From the NCBI GenBank assembly GCA_031259505.1, contig JAIRLL010000024.1:1-12574 (forward strand): a stretch of DNA of 12,574 bases. The letters run 5' to 3'. Made by a program: the position numbers and the translations under genes. The number at the start of each line of letters is the position of its first letter. Positions within the stretch are counted from its first letter, which is position 1. This document shows positions 7,143 through 12,574 of the stretch, one piece after another. The notes beneath the pieces were generated by a model. That model saw only the letters and a program-made list of their open reading frames with translations. It did no database searches and was not told the origin of the DNA. The DNA is from Tannerella sp. (GTDB taxonomy: Bacteria; Bacteroidota; Bacteroidia; Bacteroidales; Tannerellaceae).

Positions 7143-7596
7143 CGTCCTGACCGCGTTTACGCCTATTCTCCAGGAAATGAACAATCAGATGACCCACGCC
7201 GAGCGCCGCCGGAATTATCCCCATAGCCATTCCATTAGCCACGCTGTGCGAAAACCCGTTCACAGTCACCCCCTCGGCAAACATGAAAAACAGCGATATG
7301 CCTGCCCCGATCGAGAGAAGGATAATCCCGTTCTCCAGAGGGCTTTTCTTCCTCGTGTTTTTCCCAAGCCTGTCCAACACGGCCTTCGGAAGTTCCTGTC
7401 CGTGCTCTATTGCCTTCGCATACAGGTTCGCTTCATACTCGCTACGCTTTCTTTTCCCGTACGACTCAATCCACACAATGGCAATCACCATAATCATGGG
7501 CATAATAATTATTCCGAGACCTATCAGCATCGGAAATATAATGCCCATATCGCCAAAACCGTCCCGCAACGGGACAAACTTTAAAACATTCATCAT
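7132..7596 (-). CDS. DUF6249-like membrane protein
   Basis: A 154-residue protein with a long hydrophobic segment at about 18-43, a charged stretch at 46-88 containing the family-like YAKAIEHGQELPKAVLD, then hydrophobic helices at about 89-107 and 120-141 and a basic tail. The arrangement fits DUF6249. No catalytic motif is visible and no function is established to my knowledge. It is the first gene of the operon and overlaps the sigma factor start by 11 nt. ATG 7596 and ATG 7593 are adjacent, and either may be used. Being co-translated with a sigma factor suggests a role in signalling or sigma control, but this is inference. Confidence 0.78.
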   Translation of the reverse strand: MMNVLKFVPLRDGFGDMGIIFPMLIGLGIIIMPMIMVIAIVWIESYGKRKRSEYEANLYAKAIEHGQELPKAVLDRLGKNTRKKSPLENGIILLSIGAGISLFFMFAEGVTVNGFSHSVANGMAMGIIPAALGVGHLIVHFLENRRKRGQDDEK

Positions 7597-7603
7597 AATA
7601 CAT

Positions 7604-7611
7604 CAAAATTA
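7604..7611 (-). promoter_or_regulatory. Possible -7 box for the sigma factor operon
   Basis: TAATTTTG on the minus strand fits TAnnTTTG but lies only 8 nt before the ATG at 7596. If real, the transcript would be almost leaderless. It may be chance in AT-rich DNA. The rest of the 218-nt divergent spacer (7597-7814) holds a weak hairpin ATGTT/AACAT (7700-7713) followed by seven T, and no clear promoter for the symporter beyond a one-mismatch box TACTTTTA (7748-7755). Confidence 0.3.
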
Positions 7612-7814
7612 AACATTAATACCGTGTTATTTTCATGTGTTTGACGTAAACGGATCTCCCTTCGGTTGCAGGAGTCAAAAAAAATGCCTGTCCTGTTTTA
7701 TGTTTCACAACATGTTTTTTTATGCATTCCATACGGCAAACAGGTATTACTTTTACGCCCGAAATAAAAACATGCGGCAAATTTAATGAATTAACAACAT
7801 AAAACTTTACAAAT

Positions 7815-9494
7815 ATGGAATTTTACGACTGGACTGTAATCGGCGTCTTCGCCCTGATACTGGGCGGGATCGTCGTATGGACGCTGAAACAGAAAAACAG
7901 AGATTCGAAAGATTATTTTCTCGGCGGTCGAGACGCCACGTGGATAGCCATCGGCGCGTCGATTTTCGCATCCAACATCGGCTCGGAACATCTCATCGGG
8001 CTTGCCGGCGCCGGCGCCTCGAGCGGAATGGCCATGGCGCACTGGGAGATTCAGGGCTGGATGATTCTGATACTCGGCTGGGTGTTCGTGCCCTTCTATG
8101 CCCGCAGCATGGTGCTGACGATGCCCGAATTTCTGGAACGGCGCTACAACAAAAGCTCCCGGACGATTCTGTCCGTCATCTCGCTCCTCAGCTACGTCAT
8201 GACGAAAGTTGCCGTCACCGTCTACGCCGGCGGGCTTGTCTTCCAGCAGGTGTTCGGCATCGAGACGCTCTGGGGCGTCGATTTCTTCTGGATTGCCGCC
8301 GTCGGGCTGGTAGCCGTCACGGCGCTGTACACCATCTTCGGCGGGATGAAATCCGTGCTCTACACTTCGATACTCCAGACGCCCATACTGCTGCTCGGCT
8401 CGCTCGTCATCCTCGTGCTCGGGCTGCGCGAACTCGGCGGATGGGACGAGATGATGCGCATCTGCGGCGGCGTCTCCGCCAATGACTTCGGTGACACGAT
8501 GACCTCGCTGATACGCAGCAACAGCGACCCGGACTTCCCCTGGCTGGGCGCACTCGTCGGATCGTCCATCATCGGATTCTGGTACTGGTGCACCGACCAG
8601 TTCATCGTCCAGCGTGTACTCTCCGGCAAAAACGAGAAGGAATCGCGGCGCGGAACGATCTTCGGCGCATACCTCAAGCTCCTGCCCGTCTTTCTCTTCC
8701 TCATCCCCGGCATGATAGCTTTCGCGCTCCATGCCAAAACGGGCAGTTTCCTGCCGCTGCTCGAAAACGGTCAGCACAATGCCGACGCAGCCTTCCCCAC
8801 GCTCGTGGCCAAACTCCTCCCTGCCGGGATGAAGGGGTTAGTCGTATGCGGCATCCTGGCCGCGCTGATGAGTTCGCTCGCCTCGCTCTTCAACTCGTCG
8901 TCCATGCTGTTCACCATCGACTTCTACAAAAAACTGCGCCCCGCCACGTCCGAAAAGCAACTCGTCGTCATCGGACAGATTGCCACCTTTGCCGTCGTCG
9001 CGCTCGGCATCCTGTGGATACCGGTCATGCGGAGCATAGGCGACGTGCTGTATGCCTATCTGCAGGAAGTCCAGTCCGTACTCGCGCCCGGCATCGCCGC
9101 CGTATTTCTGCTGGGAATCACGTGGAAACGAGCCTCTGCGCAGGGCGGGCTATGGGGACTCGTCGCCGGCATGGCGATCGGCCTCGTGCGCCTGGGAGCA
9201 AAAATCTATTACGAGAACATGCCGGATGCAGCGCCGTCGCTCTTCAAAGCCGTCTTTTTCGACACAAACTGGCTGTTCTTCTGCGGATGGATGCTGGCCG
9301 TCTGCATCGCCGTTGTCGCCGCCGTAAGTTTCTTCACCCGTGCGCCTGCAGCGGAAAAGATACAGGGACTCGTCTTCGGCACCGCCACTCCGGAACAGAA
9401 AGCTGCGACACGCGCCGGATGGAACCGGTGGGACGTCATACATTCGGCTGTCATCCTTGCCATTACTGCTGCCTTCTACTGGTATTTCTGGTAG
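7815..9494 (+). CDS. Sodium/sugar symporter, SGLT type (SSS family)
   Basis: A 559-residue inner-membrane protein with about 14 hydrophobic segments, predicted to couple Na+ entry to uptake of a monosaccharide. Family motifs are strong: FASNIGSEHLIGLAG (51-65), TMPEFLERRY (102-111), WYWCTDQFIVQR (256-267), YLKLLPVF (286-293) and LMSSLASLFNSSS (351-363). Aligned from memory to human SGLT1, the Na2 site is kept (A52, I55, A350, S353, S354). So are the sugar-contact positions N54, H59, E78, Y257, W258, K288 and Q417. That argues for a hexose or pentose rather than a proline- or pantothenate-type substrate. It lies upstream of a GH3 glycosidase, suggesting that it imports a sugar released by that enzyme. 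Start is the first ATG of the frame; no clear promoter is visible. Confidence 0.92.
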   Translation: MEFYDWTVIGVFALILGGIVVWTLKQKNRDSKDYFLGGRDATWIAIGASIFASNIGSEHLIGLAGAGASSGMAMAHWEIQGWMILILGWVFVPFYARSMVLTMPEFLERRYNKSSRTILSVISLLSYVMTKVAVTVYAGGLVFQQVFGIETLWGVDFFWIAAVGLVAVTALYTIFGGMKSVLYTSILQTPILLLGSLVILVLGLRELGGWDEMMRICGGVSANDFGDTMTSLIRSNSDPDFPWLGALVGSSIIGFWYWCTDQFIVQRVLSGKNEKESRRGTIFGAYLKLLPVFLFLIPGMIAFALHAKTGSFLPLLENGQHNADAAFPTLVAKLLPAGMKGLVVCGILAALMSSLASLFNSSSMLFTIDFYKKLRPATSEKQLVVIGQIATFAVVALGILWIPVMRSIGDVLYAYLQEVQSVLAPGIAAVFLLGITWKRASAQGGLWGLVAGMAIGLVRLGAKIYYENMPDAAPSLFKAVFFDTNWLFFCGWMLAVCIAVVAAVSFFTRAPAAEKIQGLVFGTATPEQKAATRAGWNRWDVIHSAVILAITAAFYWYFW

Positions 9495-9514
9495 AGGAAA
9501 ACAACCGGACTGCC

Positions 9515-9559
9515 GGACGAAGAATCGACCTGCTCCGGACAGGAAAAAAAAATGTCCGG
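9515..9559 (+). terminator. Stem-loop between symporter and GH3 gene
   Basis: CCGGACA (9535-9541) pairs exactly with TGTCCGG (9553-9559) around an A-rich 11-nt loop. The flank after it (TACGTTTTGTTT) is T-rich but interrupted, so termination may be partial. CCGGAC also occurs at 9515-9520 and 9523-9528, giving three possible 5' arms for a single 3' arm. The symporter ends 20 nt earlier and the GH3 promoter begins 5 nt later, so the hairpin probably insulates the two transcripts. Confidence 0.5.
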
Positions 9560-9564
9560 TACGT

Positions 9565-9597
9565 TTTGTTTCAAGTGGAATTATTGTCGTATTTTTG
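9565..9597 (+). promoter_or_regulatory. Promoter of the GH3 gene
   Basis: TTTG at 9565-9568 and TATTTTTG at 9590-9597 match both Bacteroidetes promoter elements, with a 21-nt spacer. This is the best promoter in the window. It ends 35 nt before ATG 9633 and lies inside the longer open frame starting at 9552, which supports the downstream start. Confidence 0.75.
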
Positions 9598-9632
9598 CAA
9601 ATACAGTATACATTAATAGTAAATATGTTTAT

Positions 9633-12230
9633 ATGAAAAATTATTTAGGAGTAATCGGACTGTGTCTTTTACTGACACAATTTTCGGGATGCACGGATAG
9701 CAAAAAGTATGAATATCCGTTTCAGAATCCCGGTTTGACGGCCGCCGAACGGGCGGCAGATCTGGTATCGCGGCTTACGCTCGAAGAAAAGGTCGCGCAA
9801 ATGCTCAATGCCGCTCCGGCCATTGAGAGACTGGGTATTCCGCCATACGACTGGTGGAACGAGTGTCTGCACGGTGTGGCAAGGACGGAATATCTCGTCA
9901 CCGTCTACCCGCAGGCCATCGCCATGGCTGCCGGCTGGGACCGGGAAGCCATGCGCATGATGGCCGACTATACGGCCGAAGAAGGCCGCGCCGTATACAA
10001 CACCTCCTCGGCCAAAGGCGACTACAGCATTTATCACGGACTGACGTACTGGACGCCGAACATCAACATCTTCCGCGATCCGCGCTGGGGACGCGGCCAG
10101 GAAACCTACGGCGAAGATCCTTTCCTCACCGCAGATCTGGGCAAACATTTCGTGCTGGGACTGCAGGGCGACAATCCGCGCTATCTCAAGGCCGCCGCCT
10201 GCGCAAAACACTTCGCCGTGCATAGCGGACCGGAATCGAACCGGCACACGTTCAACGCCGCGACTACGTCCTACGACCTGTGGGATACCTACCTGCCCGC
10301 CTTCCAGGCGCTGGTGGAAGACGCGAAAGTGGCAGGCGTCATGTGCGCCTACAACGCCTTCGAAGGACAGCCCTGCTGCGGAAGCGACAAACTGATGATC
10401 GACATCCTGCGCAACGACTGGAAATTCACCGGATACGTCACCTCCGACTGCGGCGCCATCAATGATTTCTACAACGGTCACAAGACACATCCCGACGCAC
10501 CTTCGGCGGCTGCCGACGCCGTCATTCACGGTACGGACGTGGACTGCGGCAACGAAGCTTACCGGGGACTCGTCAAGGCCGTAGAAGACAACCTGATCAC
10601 CGAAGCGCAGATAGACGTTTCGCTCAGGCGCCTTTTCGAAATACGCTTCCGCCTCGGACTGTTCGACCCTGCGGACAGAAATCCTTTCGCACGGACAGAC
10701 TCGACGGCGCTCAGGAAAGAAGCGCACAGGGCGCATGCACTGAAAATGTCGCAGCAGTCCATCGTCATGCTGAAAAACGACGGCCTCCTGCCGCTGAAGA
10801 AAGAGACGCTGAAGAAAATCGCATTCGTAGGACCGAATGCAGACAATCCCGAAGTGCAACTGGGTAACTACAACGGTATCCCCGAAAAAATACACACGCC
10901 GCTGAACGGCCTGAAGGATAAACTGCCGGATGTGGAAATCGTATACGAAAGAGGATGCAGCTATGCAAGTTATGACATGCTGACAGACCTGCAGATAGAA
11001 AATCTCGTCGAAGGCGACGGCTTCTCGGTCGAGTTTTTCAACAATACCAGTCTCGAAGGCGAACCCGCATACCGGGGCGTTGCAAAAAAACTCCTCTTCG
11101 GCTCGTTTGACAATCCTGTCATGCCCGGCGTAAACCTCGAAGATTATTCGTCGCGTTTCGAAGGCACGATACAGTCGCCCGTCACCGGCGAGATCGAGTT
11201 CAATATCAGTTTCGACGACGGCTACCGTTTCTACGTCAACGGCCGGCTGGTTTCCGAATCGTGGACGTCCGGCGCCGGACGCGGGACGGATGTCTGCAAA
11301 GTATCACTCGCTCAAGGCGAAAAATACAGATTGAAACTCGAACACGTGCAATACCGGCGTAGCGCGCGCATCGGCCTCGAAGCCATCCGGCGTACGCCCG
11401 TCGATTTCCGGGGCACGGCCGAAAAAGTGAAAGACGCCGATGTAATCATCTTTGCCGGAGGCATCTCCCCGCGTCTGGAAGGCGAAGAGATGAGAGTGGA
11501 CGATCCGGGATTCTTCGGCGGAGACCGTACGACCATCCTCCTGCCGAAAGTTCAGACCGAAATGCTGCAGGCGCTGAAAGCCACCGGCAAACCGGTCGTA
11601 TTCGTCATGATGACCGGCAGCGCGATTTCCATGCCGTGGGAAGCGGAAAACATTAATGCCATCGTCAACGCATGGTATGGCGGCGAATACGCCGGAAAGG
11701 CTATTGCCGATGTACTGCTCGGAGATTACAATCCGTCGGGACATCTGCCCGTCACCTTCTATGCCGGCGACAGCGACCTGCCCGATTTCGAAGATTACTC
11801 GATGCACAACCGCACTTACAAATACTTCACCGGAAAAGCCCTCTATCCGTTCGGATACGGATTGAGCTACACCCGCTTCGACTACGAATGGGCCGAACAG
11901 CCCCGGAAGGAATACAGGGCGGACGAAATTATCCGGTGCGCCGTAAATATCAGAAATACGGGCGAACAGGATGGCGATGCCGTCGGACAGGTCTACATCG
12001 CGTATCCGAAAGACGGGCGAGGCCTGCCGCTGAAAGAACTCCGTACGTTCGAAAGAAAAACAGTAGCAAAAGGCGGCTCGCACCTCATGCAGATTGCCAT
12101 TCCCGTCGAACAACTGGCAAAATGGGACGACGCGGCAGGTAAACAGGTAGTGCCCGCCGGCACGTACACCATTTACGCCGGCAATCATTCGGACGACGAA
12201 GCCGCTGTCGCCACGTTTGACATAAAATAA
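9633..12230 (+). CDS. GH3 beta-glycosidase lipoprotein with PA14 insert
   Basis: An 865-residue exported enzyme predicted to remove terminal beta-linked sugars from oligosaccharides. ATG 9633 starts a lipoprotein signal, MKNYLGVIGLCLLLTQFSGC, with Cys20 in the lipobox; the earlier ATG at 9552 overlaps the promoter. The GH3 barrel begins near residue 40 (LTLEEKVAQM). It has DWWNECLHGVAR (73-84), KHFAVHSGPE (192-201) and the nucleophile Asp272 in VTSDCGAI. The C-terminal GH3 domain starts near 395 and holds the Glu cluster 616-619 (LEGEEM) before GGDRTTILLP, a likely source of the acid/base. A PA14 domain (about 460-588, with FDDGYRFYVNGRLV) interrupts it, and a fibronectin-III-like domain ends the protein. 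The DWWNECLHGVAR and SDCGA motifs favour the beta-xylosidase-like branch, but beta-glucosidase cannot be excluded. No acidic surface-export tail follows Cys20, so a periplasmic site is likely. Confidence 0.93.
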   Translation: MKNYLGVIGLCLLLTQFSGCTDSKKYEYPFQNPGLTAAERAADLVSRLTLEEKVAQMLNAAPAIERLGIPPYDWWNECLHGVARTEYLVTVYPQAIAMAAGWDREAMRMMADYTAEEGRAVYNTSSAKGDYSIYHGLTYWTPNINIFRDPRWGRGQETYGEDPFLTADLGKHFVLGLQGDNPRYLKAAACAKHFAVHSGPESNRHTFNAATTSYDLWDTYLPAFQALVEDAKVAGVMCAYNAFEGQPCCGSDKLMIDILRNDWKFTGYVTSDCGAINDFYNGHKTHPDAPSAAADAVIHGTDVDCGNEAYRGLVKAVEDNLITEAQIDVSLRRLFEIRFRLGLFDPADRNPFARTDSTALRKEAHRAHALKMSQQSIVMLKNDGLLPLKKETLKKIAFVGPNADNPEVQLGNYNGIPEKIHTPLNGLKDKLPDVEIVYERGCSYASYDMLTDLQIENLVEGDGFSVEFFNNTSLEGEPAYRGVAKKLLFGSFDNPVMPGVNLEDYSSRFEGTIQSPVTGEIEFNISFDDGYRFYVNGRLVSESWTSGAGRGTDVCKVSLAQGEKYRLKLEHVQYRRSARIGLEAIRRTPVDFRGTAEKVKDADVIIFAGGISPRLEGEEMRVDDPGFFGGDRTTILLPKVQTEMLQALKATGKPVVFVMMTGSAISMPWEAENINAIVNAWYGGEYAGKAIADVLLGDYNPSGHLPVTFYAGDSDLPDFEDYSMHNRTYKYFTGKALYPFGYGLSYTRFDYEWAEQPRKEYRADEIIRCAVNIRNTGEQDGDAVGQVYIAYPKDGRGLPLKELRTFERKTVAKGGSHLMQIAIPVEQLAKWDDAAGKQVVPAGTYTIYAGNHSDDEAAVATFDIK

Positions 12231-12253
12231 TGACTTGCGCACAGACTGAACCG

Positions 12254-12295
12254 AAAAAAAACTGTCCGGCACACGCACTGCCGGACAGTTTTTTT
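12254..12295. terminator. Strong bidirectional stem-loop terminator
   Basis: ACTGTCCGGCA (12261-12271) pairs perfectly with TGCCGGACAGT (12279-12289) around a 7-nt loop. It is flanked by seven A on the left and seven T on the right, so it can act in either direction. It lies 23 nt after the GH3 stop codon. Its stem shares CCGGACA/TGTCCGG with the hairpin before the GH3 gene. Confidence 0.9.
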
Positions 12296-12574
12296 ATGCC
12301 GTTTTCACAAACAGTGCAGATTCGATACGCATGGAAAACACACGTCGTGACGAAAACGGACGATGATGCTTTCCTCCTTCGGAGATATCGCAACGGAATG
12401 GAACCTGCCGGATTCCGATTGTGTCATTCCGCTTTTAACCTGAGTTCGGTATAAAAAAAATGATTTCCGGATAAAAATCAACGAATTAATTCTCCTCAGG
12501 AGATACATAATAACAGAATGACAGAATTTTCAGATATTCTCTCATTGCCAAATCCTTATAACAGCATACTTTTT
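12296..12574. other. Intergenic tail without a recognisable gene
   Basis: Beyond the terminator no ORF has family-like sequence, and the short frames here look like chance. Small inverted repeats are present: CGGAAT (12394-12399) with ATTCCG at both 12412-12417 and 12426-12431, and the tight palindrome TCTCCT-C-AGGAGA (12491-12503). The last 150 nt are AT-rich and may be the upstream region of a gene outside the window. No exact TAnnTTTG box was found. Confidence 0.5.

Noticed and set aside
7791..8777. 328-residue ORF on the minus strand opposite the symporter
   Set aside because: It is antisense to well-conserved transporter sequence and has a low-complexity, charge-rich composition typical of a shadow frame in GC-rich coding DNA.
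9552..9632. Upstream ATG for the GH3 gene, adding 27 residues
   Set aside because: It would place the promoter inside the coding sequence and put residues ahead of a clear lipoprotein signal that starts at 9633.
9669..10895. 408-residue ORF on the minus strand opposite the GH3 gene
   Set aside because: The plus strand encodes a clear GH3 enzyme with catalytic motifs; the antisense frame shows no recognisable domain.
12230..12454. 74-residue plus-strand ORF after the GH3 gene
   Set aside because: It spans the strong terminator hairpin and encodes no recognisable sequence.

Overview
The window looks like ordinary chromosome from a member of the Bacteroidetes, most likely order Bacteroidales. 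Three things point there. Five genes have a TAnnTTTG promoter -7 box 23-35 nt upstream of their ATG. Ribosome binding sites are absent and replaced by A/T-rich leaders. The protein families are typical of the group: Omp28-like lipoprotein, N-succinylornithine-type transcarbamylase, DUF3467, DUF5056 and DUF6249. Coding DNA is fairly GC-rich and intergenic DNA is AT-rich. I cannot name the genus.

Left edge (1-1390): the minus strand carries the 5' 419 codons of a lipoprotein, with three Ig-like repeats followed by an Omp28/thioredoxin-like domain with a CPNC motif. Its promoter diverges from that of proB. Centre-left (1391-6253): proB, proA and an argF'-type transcarbamylase form one plus-strand run. 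A convergent DUF3467 gene and a 332-nt repeat-rich spacer follow, then proC with its own promoter. ProB, ProA and ProC are the complete glutamate-to-proline route. The transcarbamylase belongs to the succinylated arginine pathway of Bacteroidetes.

Centre (6290-7596): a minus-strand operon of three overlapping genes encodes a DUF6249 membrane protein, an ECF-type sigma factor and a DUF5056 two-helix membrane protein. It looks like a self-contained sigma factor plus membrane partners.

Right (7815-12295): a sodium/sugar symporter of the SGLT type is followed by a GH3 glycosidase lipoprotein with a PA14 insert. A stem-loop and a canonical Bacteroides promoter lie between them, and a strong stem-loop terminator closes the pair. 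The likely theme is cleavage of a beta-linked sugar and sodium-driven uptake of the monosaccharide. The last 279 nt hold no convincing gene.

I found no CRISPR array, tRNA, rRNA, IS element, phage gene or defence system. The least explained DNA is the spacer between the DUF3467 gene and proC (5124-5455), a patchwork of two hairpins, a nine-G run and two different 9-bp tandem repeats. One of its hairpins shares a 12-nt head with a hairpin between proB and proA.
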